The notes under the pieces are model-generated. The model did not search any database, was not told the DNA's origin, and was given only the letters and a program-made list of their open reading frames with translations. Below, in pieces: positions 36,227 to 44,873 of a stretch of DNA of 48,494 bases. The position numbers were made by a program, and so were the translations under genes. Position 1 is the stretch's first letter. Each line of letters starts with the position of its first letter. Source of the DNA: JBOFOR01 sp051659545 (lineage in GTDB: Bacteria; Bacillota; Clostridia; Peptostreptococcales; Peptostreptococcaceae); NCBI RefSeq assembly GCF_051659545.1, contig NZ_JBOFOR010000139.1, positions 1 to 48,494 of the forward strand, read 5' to 3'.

Positions 36227-36412
36227 GGAATAAGAGGGCTTAAAGAACTAGAAAAAAGAGTTAGTGAAGAGATGAAAGTAGCCTTTGCAATGTACCCGAC
36301 TAGTATAGAAGAATTAATGAATGTAGCAGATGCAAATCAGATAATGCCAGCAAAATCAACGTGGTTTGAGCCGAAGGTAAGATGTGGATTATTTTTACAT
36401 GAATTAGATTAA
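36227..36412 (+). CDS. DUF1015 protein, 3' exon
   Basis: The reading GIRGLKELEKRVSEEMKVAFAMYPTSIEELMNVADANQIMPAKSTWFEPKVRCGLFLHELD is the conserved DUF1015 C-terminus (MPxKSTWFEPK is its hallmark). It has no ribosome binding site or genuine start codon of its own; the ATG at 36206 is inside the inserted element. Its codons are intact, which argues that it is still joined to the first exon by RNA splicing, or that the insertion is recent. A terminator follows. Confidence 0.85.
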   Translation, partial: GIRGLKELEKRVSEEMKVAFAMYPTSIEELMNVADANQIMPAKSTWFEPKVRCGLFLHELD

Positions 36413-36430
36413 TTATATATAATATTGAGT

Positions 36431-36478
36431 ATAAAAATACCCTATAAACATATCACTTTGTTCATAGGGTATTTTTAT
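36431..36478. terminator. bidirectional terminator between DUF1015 and MFS genes
   Basis: Stem ATAAAAATACCCTATA / TAGGGTATTTTTAT with an 18-base loop; A and T runs on both flanks serve both strands. Confidence 0.85.
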
Positions 36479-36512
36479 ATTTATATATCTTAACTTAATT
36501 TACTAATTAATA

Positions 36513-37820
36513 TTAAGCAACTATAGTTGATTTTTCTTGTTGTAATTTTGCTATTTTTTCTTTGTTTACCTTAGACATACCTATAGAAGCTATAGTTAAA
36601 GAACTGTAACATACAACTATAAATGCAAATATAGACCACCAAGCAACTCCGTATCCCATTTTATCAACTAATAATCCGAATACAGATGAACCAGCTGCAA
36701 ATCCTACAGCGAAGAAGATTTGAACTACACCAAGTATAGCACCGAATTCTTTTTTTCCGAAGAATGCACCTACTAATAATGAAGGCCCCATCATGTAAGC
36801 GAATACTGATAAACCTTTTAATGCGGCGAATACTTGAGCTAATATTGGCATATCTTTTGCAAATATTAATGCTAAACATGAAGTTCCAGCTAATACTGCT
36901 GCAACTAGAAGTCCTTTAGTTATACCTAACTTGTCGAATATTACTCCGCCAAATAAATTTCCACCTAAAGAACATAATGCAAATATAGAACCAACCATAC
37001 CAACTATCATTGGATCAATTTTCAAATGAACTTTTAAGTATGCAGGATATTGAACTGCTAATGCAGATACGTACATACCTAAGAAGAATAAACCTAAAGC
37101 AAATACCCAGAAGAATTTGACATTTTTAGCTTCTTTAAAAGTATAACCCCAATCAACTGAAACTTGGCTTTGATTATTTTCTTTTTTATTTTGCTTCTTT
37201 TTACCTTTAACTATTTCGCTATCATTCTTAGGCATTCTTAAGAACAATAGTGTTATTGGTATACCTACTAATAATGATAATACACCGAACATTAAGTAAG
37301 ACTTAGATGCACCGTTTGTTGCTAATGAATATGCTGTCATTTGTTGAAGGAATATATTACCTATAGAACCTCCAGCAAAAGCAAGTCCCATTGCTTTACC
37401 TTTAGATAAATCATCAAACCATCCGTTTATTAATAAAGGAACCCCTATTGAAGATATAGCAGCTGTACCAACTTGAACTATACCAGAAACCGCGTAGAAT
37501 TGCCATAATTCTTGACACATAGAGAATGCTAAGAATCCTCCACCAGAAAGTATACAACCTAATAAATACATAACTTTTGTATTTATTTTATTAAACATTA
37601 TACCAATAAATGGTGATGCTACTGCAGAAACTACTGTACCTAATGTGAAGATTAATGAGAATCCAGCTAATGTAAAACCATTTTCTTCAACTACGTAACT
37701 TACAAATTGTGGTTGGATGTTTGCAGCAACACCAAATGGTATAGCTTGTATAAGCATACATGCAACCACTATTAACCAACCAGTAGCGAATTTTTTCTTG
37801 TTTTCATTCAAAGTATTCAT
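36513..37820 (-). CDS. MFS transporter, oxalate/formate antiporter-like (OFA family)
   Basis: The 435-residue, 12-helix major facilitator has the OFA-type start ATGWLIVVACMLIQAIPFGVAANIQPQFVSYVVEENGFTLAGFSLIF. A hydrophilic loop rich in Lys/Asn/Gln (about residues 205-225) sits between the two halves, and FGGVIFDKLGITKG lies in the second half. Substrates of this family include carboxylates, but sequence does not settle it here. Codon use is strongly biased to well-translated codons, like the amidohydrolase cluster to the right, suggesting high expression. AAGGAG is well placed before the ATG. It is divergent from the HTH gene at 38174, which may regulate it. Confidence 0.9.
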   Translation of the reverse strand: MNTLNENKKKFATGWLIVVACMLIQAIPFGVAANIQPQFVSYVVEENGFTLAGFSLIFTLGTVVSAVASPFIGIMFNKINTKVMYLLGCILSGGGFLAFSMCQELWQFYAVSGIVQVGTAAISSIGVPLLINGWFDDLSKGKAMGLAFAGGSIGNIFLQQMTAYSLATNGASKSYLMFGVLSLLVGIPITLLFLRMPKNDSEIVKGKKKQNKKENNQSQVSVDWGYTFKEAKNVKFFWVFALGLFFLGMYVSALAVQYPAYLKVHLKIDPMIVGMVGSIFALCSLGGNLFGGVIFDKLGITKGLLVAAVLAGTSCLALIFAKDMPILAQVFAALKGLSVFAYMMGPSLLVGAFFGKKEFGAILGVVQIFFAVGFAAGSSVFGLLVDKMGYGVAWWSIFAFIVVCYSSLTIASIGMSKVNKEKIAKLQQEKSTIVA

Positions 37821-38173
37821 AATTATAAGTTCTCCTTAACTTTTTATATATTTTATTTTGTAAAAAATTGTAAGTAAATCTAGCTTTAAAACAAAGGAAT
37901 ACGTTACACAATATATAATATCATATAAAAAATAAGAAAATAAATAATCGACCGTGAAGAAAAATGAATAAAAATGAATAATTGAATAAAAAAAAATCAA
38001 ATAAATCAAACAAATCAATATGTTTTTATTTAAAATTAGATTATACTTAAAAAGTACTAAATATAATTAATAACTAATCGAAATAATAAGTTAAAATAAG
38101 TTAATAGGTAGTATATAAATATTAAATAATAATATCTATTTTTAATGAGAATTAAAGGAGAGTGAAGAAAAGC
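37821..38173. promoter_or_regulatory. divergent regulatory region between MFS and HTH regulator genes
   Basis: This 350-bp AT-rich gap must hold both promoters. I see a tandem near-duplicate AAAAATGAAT (37963-37982, followed by AATTGAATAA) and runs of AATCAAA (37992-38016). No open gene or stable hairpin is visible. No consensus promoter stands out. Confidence 0.4.
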
Positions 38174-39679
38174 ATGAAAAATATAGCATTTGGTAATTTA
38201 TTAGAAAAGTTACTATATTTATCTAATCAAAAGAAAAGTACTTTGGCTAAAGAACTAGGATATGATGTTTCTTATATAAGTAAGTGGGTAAATGGAAAAA
38301 ACTTGCCAACTCAAAAAAGTATATCAACTATATGTAAAATAACATCAAAATTTATATCTGGATATCTTACGCCTACATCAACACAAGAATTAATTGAATA
38401 CTTTGAAATAGATGTGCAAATAAATAATATTGAAGTAATGGAGCAATTCTTAGAAAAAAGTTTAAAAGAATCATATGAAGTAACATCAGGGAAAAGTTCA
38501 ATTAATATATATAGAAGTACACGTTCTGAAGATGGTTACAATTCGGTAATTCATATAAATCCTAGATTAAGAAAGCAGTATTTAAGTAAAGATTTTGGAA
38601 TATTTGCAAGTAAATCAAATAAACTAGATCTTATAGTGTCTGCTAATTTATATAAATTAAACAATGATGACAAAAAATCTATAGCAGCAATGAAAAAGAA
38701 ACTTAATGACACTCTAAATAGTGATGATATAAAAATAAGATTTTTAATGGGGTTTGAAGGTGGTAATGATGATACTGTATTTAATACAGTATTAATACTA
38801 AATTTAATAACGACATATCCCCATATAGATTTTAAAATATACAATTGCGAAGTAGAATCTAACTCGGTAATATCTGTAATGAAAGAAAGAATGTTTCATA
38901 TAGCTTTATATGCAAAAAATGGAAGATGCTTGTTTACTAATATGTCAAAAGAAAAAAATATAGTAGATGAAATGTACTATAGCCTTGATGACATTATGAC
39001 CAATCAAGGTAAATTAGTAGCTGATAGAAAGGCACCTATAGATGTTATTAAGGAGAAGGCATATATACAATATATTATGGGACAGGATTTAAGGTTATTA
39101 ATTGGTTCGATGAATGAATTTTTTATGCCTTATGACTTATTTATGGAAGTAGGACAAAGTGTATTTGGAGAGGATGAAGAAATATTAAATGAATTAAGAC
39201 AAATAAATATATTACTACAAAATATAACTTACATTTCAAAAATCAAGGTATTAATATATGAAGCAGAATTGAGGAGGTATATATCTTTAGGAGAATTAAA
39301 GTTTTTTAATATACCTATAAAGTTAACTATGGAGCAAAGAGAAAAGCATATTAAGTATATTGAAGATATTGTTAAGTCATCTAAAAATGTAGAAATAAAG
39401 TTAATTGATGGAAAGTTAGTTGAAGAGTTTAAAGAAGTAGAAGATCCATCTTTATATTTATCAAAGACAATGAAAGTAGTCAAAAGTCATCCGACAAATG
39501 GGGTAAATGATTATTTTTTAATAATAGAGAATGAATTTAAAAAGTTATGTGATGAACTGTTTGAAGTATTGTGGGAAAAAAGAAAAGACATTGTAGTAAA
39601 TGATAGAGAAGAGATACTAGAAAGAATATCTAAAACTTTGGCTTACGCAAGAATATTAAATGAAAACTTTGATAGATAA
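38174..39679 (+). CDS. HTH (XRE-like) transcriptional regulator with large C-terminal domain
   Basis: The N-terminus (residues 5-55, FGNLLEKLLYLSNQKKSTLAKELGYDVSYISKWVNGKNLPTQKSISTICKI) is a clear helix-turn-helix of the lambda-repressor type. The remaining about 450 residues are soluble, rich in Lys/Glu/Ile and not recognised; they probably sense a ligand or mediate oligomerisation. It is divergent from the OFA transporter and upstream of the symporter/amidohydrolase cluster, so it is the likely regulator of either side. I prefer ATG 38174: the GGAGAG site (38156-38161) abuts the GTG at 38162, leaving no spacing, although 12 bases to the ATG is rather long. Confidence 0.82.
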   Translation: MKNIAFGNLLEKLLYLSNQKKSTLAKELGYDVSYISKWVNGKNLPTQKSISTICKITSKFISGYLTPTSTQELIEYFEIDVQINNIEVMEQFLEKSLKESYEVTSGKSSINIYRSTRSEDGYNSVIHINPRLRKQYLSKDFGIFASKSNKLDLIVSANLYKLNNDDKKSIAAMKKKLNDTLNSDDIKIRFLMGFEGGNDDTVFNTVLILNLITTYPHIDFKIYNCEVESNSVISVMKERMFHIALYAKNGRCLFTNMSKEKNIVDEMYYSLDDIMTNQGKLVADRKAPIDVIKEKAYIQYIMGQDLRLLIGSMNEFFMPYDLFMEVGQSVFGEDEEILNELRQINILLQNITYISKIKVLIYEAELRRYISLGELKFFNIPIKLTMEQREKHIKYIEDIVKSSKNVEIKLIDGKLVEEFKEVEDPSLYLSKTMKVVKSHPTNGVNDYFLIIENEFKKLCDELFEVLWEKRKDIVVNDREEILERISKTLAYARILNENFDR

Positions 39680-39717
39680 ATTCAATATTGAATAATGTGA
39701 ATTATTCAATATTGAAT
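39680..39717. promoter_or_regulatory. tandem palindrome (operator or terminator) after the HTH gene
   Basis: The perfect 12-base palindrome TTCAATATTGAA occurs twice (39681-39692 and 39705-39716). Together the two copies form a perfect inverted repeat with 17-base arms (39680-39696 and 39701-39717). There is no T run behind it, so it looks more like an operator than a terminator. Confidence 0.55.
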
Positions 39718-40113
39718 GAATTAATTGAAAAGTCATGTAAAATCAAAAAAAATAACATTGACTACAAATATAAAAAATTGATAATCTGTAAATGTAAATA
39801 GGCGCTTATAAACAATGTTTAAGTTAAATAAAAAATAAATACATTTTAATAACATGTTAGAAATATCATAGTTACTTTTATAACTATAATTGCAAAGAAT
39901 TATAAATTTTGAAAAGTATACTATTATCATCTAAGTGTAGAACTATACTTTTGGCAAACTATAATTCATTATTTGTTTGAGTATTTTTATGTATTTAATT
40001 TACTGTATGACTAAAATATTGTGTTTAAGAAGGGGGCCTATTTTTGCTGTTGAAAAAAGTAATAATAAAGTTTTTGTCTGATTATTAAAATAAACTAAAA
40101 GGAGAAAATAAAA
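39718..40113 (+). promoter_or_regulatory. leader region of the AGCS/amidohydrolase cluster
   Basis: AT-rich gap of about 400 bp with one decent promoter, TTGACT (39758-39763) and GATAAT (39780-39785) with 16 bases between. That places transcription start some 320 bases before the AGCS gene, so a long 5' leader is possible. I recognise no riboswitch or gene in it. Confidence 0.45.
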
Positions 40114-41466
40114 ATGTTACATCAATTAGAAGTAATAATAACAAAAGTATCTGAAGCTATTTGGCCAGTATTCTTACCATTTATATTATTAGTTGGAGCT
40201 ATTATGGCTGTAAGAACTATATTTATCGTACAAAAGCAAACTACAAAGTCTGCTAAATTACAAATGAAAAATGTTATAGGACCAGCTTCTATATCATTAG
40301 GAGCAATGATAGGAACAGGTGCTATAATAGGGGTTTTAGGTGCATTATCTAAATTATCAGCAAGTGGACAATCTAACATAGAAGCTATGGCTATATGGGC
40401 GTTAATAGGTTCTTGTATAATGTTACCAGTTTCGTACTCTGAAACATTAAACTCAAAAATAATGAATAAAACACCAAAAGAATACATAGGAGCATTATTA
40501 AATCCTAAATTAGGTGGAGTATATGCAGTATGTTTTGTGGCACTAGCGGTATTCGGATTTGGAGGATTCCAATTCAGTGGAATAGATTCAGTTTTCGCTA
40601 CAATATTAAATGATAAATTCAGCATAGAATTATCATTAGTTCAAAGATATTTATTTATAGTTGTACCAGTAATAGCTGTTGTTGCAGTATTGGTTTTATC
40701 TAAGAAGCATGAACTTTTCATGGGAGCTATGACTTACATGATAGGAACGGCAGTGCTTGGGTATTTCATATTCTTTACAATGTTCGTTATGAAGACTGCA
40801 GACTATATACCTACATTCTTCTCAAGTATGATAAACGGTATGATGAATCCTGTTAATGCTATGATGGGTGTGCCATTAGGATTTATACTAGGTATGCAAA
40901 AAGTTATACAAACTGCAGAAACTGGTCTTGGAGCATTAGCTATGGCTTCTCAAGAATCTGATTCTCAGCCAAGAGAAGCTGCAATGATATCTTTAATACC
41001 AACAGCTATAACAGTATTCGTTTCTATAGTTGTTACTTCTTATATAGCTTCTTATGGAGTACAAGTTGGAACTTTAGCATTAGTAGATGCTAATGGAGCT
41101 GCAGTTGGAACTGTTGCTAGATTAGGTGGATACTTCAAAACTGCTGAGCACGTAGTAGGTATATTTGGGTTAATAGTATTAGCTGCATTCACAGTATTAT
41201 CAGCATTAACTACAATATTAGGTTCATACTACTATACTACAAAGCTATTTAAGGAAAATACAGTAAACAAGAATATAGCAATATACTTAGTCTTAGTAAT
41301 AGCAGCTGGTACATTAGCAGTATTCGGAGCAAACGTTGTATTTGAAGCAGTTGACTTATTATTATTTGTATTATCTGGAATAAACGTAACTGCATTAGCG
41401 GTATTTACATTCAAACATTGGGAAGCTTATAAACTAGACAAAAAAGTTAGTAATAAAATTGCTTAA
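40114..41466 (+). CDS. AGCS-family sodium:amino acid (alanine-type) symporter 1
   Basis: This Na+-coupled uptake carrier of the alanine/glycine:cation symporter family has 450 residues and about eleven helices. Family landmarks are GPASISLGAMIGTGAIIGVLGALSKLSASGQSNIEAMAIWALIGS (helices 2-3, the conserved G-x-G-N/S region), FGGFQFSGIDSV and the VIQTAETGLGALAMASQESDSQPREAAMISLIP segment. Codon use is strongly biased (TTC, GCT, GTT, GGA), pointing to high expression, unlike its paralogue at 43261. It is first in a cluster with an amidohydrolase, so its substrate may be the product or precursor of that enzyme. AAAGGAG lies before the ATG. Confidence 0.92.
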   Translation: MLHQLEVIITKVSEAIWPVFLPFILLVGAIMAVRTIFIVQKQTTKSAKLQMKNVIGPASISLGAMIGTGAIIGVLGALSKLSASGQSNIEAMAIWALIGSCIMLPVSYSETLNSKIMNKTPKEYIGALLNPKLGGVYAVCFVALAVFGFGGFQFSGIDSVFATILNDKFSIELSLVQRYLFIVVPVIAVVAVLVLSKKHELFMGAMTYMIGTAVLGYFIFFTMFVMKTADYIPTFFSSMINGMMNPVNAMMGVPLGFILGMQKVIQTAETGLGALAMASQESDSQPREAAMISLIPTAITVFVSIVVTSYIASYGVQVGTLALVDANGAAVGTVARLGGYFKTAEHVVGIFGLIVLAAFTVLSALTTILGSYYYTTKLFKENTVNKNIAIYLVLVIAAGTLAVFGANVVFEAVDLLLFVLSGINVTALAVFTFKHWEAYKLDKKVSNKIA

Positions 41467-41537
41467 TGATTAAGCAGTTTCATATAAAATACTCATGAAC
41501 TAAAAATAAAAAAACATCTAAATAGGGGTGCGTAGAT

Positions 41538-43166
41538 ATGAATAAAAAAATTTATTTCAATGGAAACATAATAACAGTAGATAACAATGAAACTGTTGCT
41601 CAAGCTATATTAGTTGAAGATAGTACAATAAAAGCTGTAGGGACTAATGACGAAATATTTGCATTAGGTTCAGAAGCAATAAAAGTAGATCTTGAAGGAA
41701 AAACTATGCTTCCAGGATTTATAGATCCTCATGGTCACGTAGTTGCAACTGCACAAACATTAATGATAGTAACATTAGGTGATGTAACATCGAAGGAAGA
41801 ATTAGTTGATAGATTGAAGAATGAGTTTGAAGTAAACCCGCCACAAGGTGATAAATGGTTAATAGGATTTGGATATGACAACACTAAGTTTGAAGATGGA
41901 CAACATCCTACAAAGTTTGATTTAGATTCTGTTAGTACAGAAGTACCTATAACTGTATCACATGCATCAGGTCACTTAGCGTGTGTTAACTCAAAAGCTT
42001 TAGAGTTATACGGATATTGTGGTGAAAATTATGAAGTTCCAGTAGGTGGAGTTGTTAGAACTGTATCTCCTGAATCTAATGAGCCAAATGGTGTATTAGA
42101 AGAAAATGCTATATTAGATAGTGAAAAGAAAAAAGTAGTAATATCTCCAGGGTTTGAAGATGTATTAAAAGCTGTTGAGAGAGTTCAAAAAGTATATGCT
42201 GCATTAGGAGTTACTACTACTCAAGATGCATCTGTTGAAGAAGCTAATGGATACAAATATATATTAGATACATGTGCTCAAACAGACAAATTGATAATAG
42301 ACATAGTAGGTCTTGTTGCTCAACCATCAACAATGAACTTAATGAAAAATGAAGGAACTCCAAAGAGAGAATACAACAACCATTATAAATTAGCTGGAGC
42401 TAAGACTTGGTTAGATGGTTCTCCACAAGGATTTACGGCTTGGTTAAGTAAGCCATATCATGTAGTACCAGAAGGTCAACCAGCTGATTACTGTGGATAT
42501 GGTACTCAAACAGATGAAGTTGTTACAGAGTACTATGTAAATTGTATAAACAACAACTTACAAGTTCATACTCACGTAAATGGAGATGAGGCTTGTGCTC
42601 AATTCTTAAGATGCTACAAAAAAGCATTAGAAATAACAGGAAGCAAAGCTGACTTAAGACCAGTTATGGTTCACTGTCAAGCATTAAGACAAGATCAATT
42701 AGATGATGTTATAGCTGTTGGAGCTATACCTACATTCTTCTGTGACCATGTTAGATTCTGGGGAGATTTACACCATGATCAAGTATTTGGACCAGAAAGA
42801 GCTCAAAATATATCTCCAATAGGGTGGGCCTTAGAAAAAGGTATAAAGTTCACTTTACACCAAGATCCACCAGTAAAAATGCCTAACCAAATATTAGCTA
42901 TACACACAGCAGTTAACAGAACTACTGAGTCAGGTAGAATTTTAGGTGAGAATCAAAGAATACCAGTTATGGAAGCAATAAAAGCTGTAACTATAAATGG
43001 TGCATACCAATACTTTGAAGAAGATATGAAAGGAAGCATAGAACCAGGTAAATATGCAGACTTAGTAATATTAGATAAAAACCCACTTGAAATACCAAGT
43101 GAAGAGTTAGAAACAATACAAGTTTTAGAAACTATAAAAGAAGGTAATACGATATTTGTAAAATAA
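41538..43166 (+). CDS. YtcJ-like metal-dependent amidohydrolase
   Basis: This cytoplasmic hydrolase of the amidohydrolase superfamily (COG1574) has 542 residues. The small beta-sandwich domain starts MNKKIYFNGNIITVDNNETVAQAILVEDSTIKAVG, and GKTMLPGFIDPHGHV carries the first metal HxH. Further motifs are ASGHLACVNSKALELYG, VHTHVNGDEACAQFL, MVHCQALRQDQLDD and FTLHQDPPVKMPN, which supplies the late Asp. The C-terminus GSIEPGKYADLVILDKNPLE is typical. Such enzymes cleave amide or ester bonds; the substrate is unknown, and two AGCS symporters around it suggest an amino-acid derivative. Codon use indicates high expression. AGGGGTG precedes the ATG. Confidence 0.9.
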   Translation: MNKKIYFNGNIITVDNNETVAQAILVEDSTIKAVGTNDEIFALGSEAIKVDLEGKTMLPGFIDPHGHVVATAQTLMIVTLGDVTSKEELVDRLKNEFEVNPPQGDKWLIGFGYDNTKFEDGQHPTKFDLDSVSTEVPITVSHASGHLACVNSKALELYGYCGENYEVPVGGVVRTVSPESNEPNGVLEENAILDSEKKKVVISPGFEDVLKAVERVQKVYAALGVTTTQDASVEEANGYKYILDTCAQTDKLIIDIVGLVAQPSTMNLMKNEGTPKREYNNHYKLAGAKTWLDGSPQGFTAWLSKPYHVVPEGQPADYCGYGTQTDEVVTEYYVNCINNNLQVHTHVNGDEACAQFLRCYKKALEITGSKADLRPVMVHCQALRQDQLDDVIAVGAIPTFFCDHVRFWGDLHHDQVFGPERAQNISPIGWALEKGIKFTLHQDPPVKMPNQILAIHTAVNRTTESGRILGENQRIPVMEAIKAVTINGAYQYFEEDMKGSIEPGKYADLVILDKNPLEIPSEELETIQVLETIKEGNTIFVK

Positions 43167-43260
43167 TAGGTATTAATATTATAATACTTCATAAAATGCG
43201 TTGGCTAGAAATAGTCAGCGCATAATTTATGTTATCAAGTAAAAGAGAGGGATAGAGAAC

Positions 43261-44616
43261 ATGAAATTTATAATATTAGAGATAGAAACATTTATTAGAA
43301 GTGCCTCAAATATATTATGGATGGTATTTATTCCATTTTTAATTTTAGTTGGGATTTATGTTAGTGTACACGTTATATTTAATATAAGAAAATATACAAC
43401 ACAAGAAATGAAACTGAATGTTAAATATGTCATACCACAAGCATCTGTAACGTTGGGGGCAATGGTTGGAACTGGAACTATAATAGGTTTTTTAGGAGCA
43501 TTTAGCAGACTTTCTGGTATTGGCCAGATTTATGTTGAATCAGTTGCCATATGGGCTTTGATTGGTTCGATAATATTAGTACCAATATCTTATTGTGAAA
43601 CCTTAATTGCTAAAGTAGTAAATTTATCACCTAAAGACTATATAGAAAAGTTTTTTTCAAAGGGAGCATCAAAACTTTATGTGGTTTCTTTGATTTTATT
43701 GTATGTATTTTCAATAGGAGGGGTTCAATTTACAGCTATAGACGGAATAATGATTACAGCTATGGATAGAATTGCAAATATTGAGTTAAGTGTTTATGAG
43801 AGATACTTGTATATTGCAATTCCAGTAATATTACTAGTTATAGCTATTATTTATAATAAAAAAGAAAAAGTATTTATAAAATCAATGATAGGTATGATAT
43901 TAGTAGCTATGTTTGTTTATATTGTATTTTTTGGAATGTTTATATCAAAAACAAACCACTACATACCAATATTTATTGATAGGATGATTATAGGCTTTAA
44001 AAATCCTACATCATTACTATTCGGTATTCCCCTAGGTCTAGTATTTGGTATGCAGAGAGTAATACAAATAGCAGAGCCAGGACTAGGAACATTAGCAATG
44101 GCAGCTATAAAAACAGATTCTAGCCCGAGAGCTGCTGGCTTTATATCGTTAATATTAACTGCAACTTTAGTTGTAGTGTCTATTATAGTAACCTCATATG
44201 TGGCATCATATGGAATGTATGAAGGTATAATAAGTTTTTCTGCTAAAGGGGTATATAAACTAGTTTCATATTTTAATACTGTAATAATGGTTACAGGTAA
44301 TTTTGGATTTATAATATTCTTTATATTCATAGTTTTATCTAGTTTAACTACATTATTAGGTGGATACTTTGTTTTAAATAATATTCTTGAAGAAAATAAA
44401 CATAGAAATAATAGTATATACATAGTACTTTTAGCTATGGGATCGTTAATAGGTATATTTAATTTTGATATGATATTTAATATATTAGATATTTTACTTT
44501 TGATTTCTATTGGATTAAATATTAGCGCACTAGCTATGTTTGTTGAGTTTGAATGGAGTAAGTACAGAATAAAAGATTACACATACAAAAAAAGCTCTAA
44601 TAAAAGAGCATCATAA
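43261..44616 (+). CDS. AGCS-family sodium:amino acid symporter 2
   Basis: A paralogue of the carrier at 40114 with the same landmarks: IPQASVTLGAMVGTGTIIGFLGAFSRLSGIGQIYVESVAIWALIGS, IGGVQFTAIDGI and VIQIAEPGLGTLAMAAIKTDSSPRAAGFISL. Length 451. Its codon use is ordinary for the window and it carries more Ile/Phe and Lys, so it is less optimised than copy 1. It starts about 95 bases after the amidohydrolase stop with GAGAGGGA in front. Co-transcription with the amidohydrolase is possible; no clear terminator lies between them. Confidence 0.9.
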   Translation: MKFIILEIETFIRSASNILWMVFIPFLILVGIYVSVHVIFNIRKYTTQEMKLNVKYVIPQASVTLGAMVGTGTIIGFLGAFSRLSGIGQIYVESVAIWALIGSIILVPISYCETLIAKVVNLSPKDYIEKFFSKGASKLYVVSLILLYVFSIGGVQFTAIDGIMITAMDRIANIELSVYERYLYIAIPVILLVIAIIYNKKEKVFIKSMIGMILVAMFVYIVFFGMFISKTNHYIPIFIDRMIIGFKNPTSLLFGIPLGLVFGMQRVIQIAEPGLGTLAMAAIKTDSSPRAAGFISLILTATLVVVSIIVTSYVASYGMYEGIISFSAKGVYKLVSYFNTVIMVTGNFGFIIFFIFIVLSSLTTLLGGYFVLNNILEENKHRNNSIYIVLLAMGSLIGIFNFDMIFNILDILLLISIGLNISALAMFVEFEWSKYRIKDYTYKKSSNKRAS

Positions 44617-44653
44617 TACAAAGTATGACTTTTTTATAAAAATATAAAAAATC

Positions 44654-44716
44654 GCCTCGCTTGAGTGATCTGTCGGCGAAACACTTCATATCTCCAACGG
44701 CTCTGCGCGTTGCTAA
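44654..44716 (+). repeat. dispersed intergenic repeat, copy 2
   Basis: A GC-rich island (CGCCTCGCTTGAGTGATC, then GTCGGCGAAACACTTCATATCTCCAAC and GCTCTGCGCG) unlike the AT-rich flanks. It matches, in opposite orientation, the sequence at 12291-12347. Its first part, read on the minus strand (CACTCAAGCGAGGCG), also resembles CACTCATAGCGAGGCG at 36035-36049 in the tail of the intron element. Confidence 0.6.
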
Positions 44717-44727
44717 AAATATTTTTT

Positions 44728-44765
44728 ATACTTTTAATTATTTTTAAAATAATAATTAAAAGTAT
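44728..44765. terminator. long AT-rich hairpin, probable terminator
   Basis: Thirteen-base-pair stem ATACTTTTAATTA / TAATTAAAAGTAT with a 12-base loop, between AGCS-2 and the radical SAM gene. The T run behind it is weak. Confidence 0.5.
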
Positions 44766-44873
44766 CGTGTTTTAGTGATATAATTAGACATTAGATGTAA
44801 AACTAATAAATAAGTTTCGGTAATAGATAATTAGGATATAATAAATTTAATGATAAAATAAGCAGGTGATAAA

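Larger units (their letters stand above)
35493..36228 (+). mobile_element. IStron-like element without transposase genes (group I intron plus transposon-type tail)
   Basis: About 735 bp of non-coding DNA splits the DUF1015 gene. The 5' 430 bases contain a group I intron core; the next 270-300 bases are structured but lack any gene. A plain group I intron would end shortly after its P9 region, so the long tail fits an IStron, where intron and insertion-sequence ends form one unit (CdISt1 type). Here no TnpA or TnpB reading frame remains. Both junctions carry GG (gtaGGagc at 35491-35492, ccaGGaat at 36227-36228), as expected for IS607-type serine-recombinase targets rather than the TTGAT of CdISt1. 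Exact ends are uncertain by a few bases: removal of 35493-36228 gives VGIRG, of 35494-36226 gives VGGIRG, both in frame. Confidence 0.68.

Noticed and set aside
36206..36412. Stand-alone small gene starting at ATG 36206
   Set aside because: No ribosome binding site is present, the first residues come from the inserted element, and the remainder is the conserved DUF1015 C-terminus. It is an exon, not a gene.
40122..40625. Long minus-strand open frame inside AGCS-1
   Set aside because: It is a reflection of biased codon use in the sense gene; no ribosome site and the composition is that of a reversed membrane protein.
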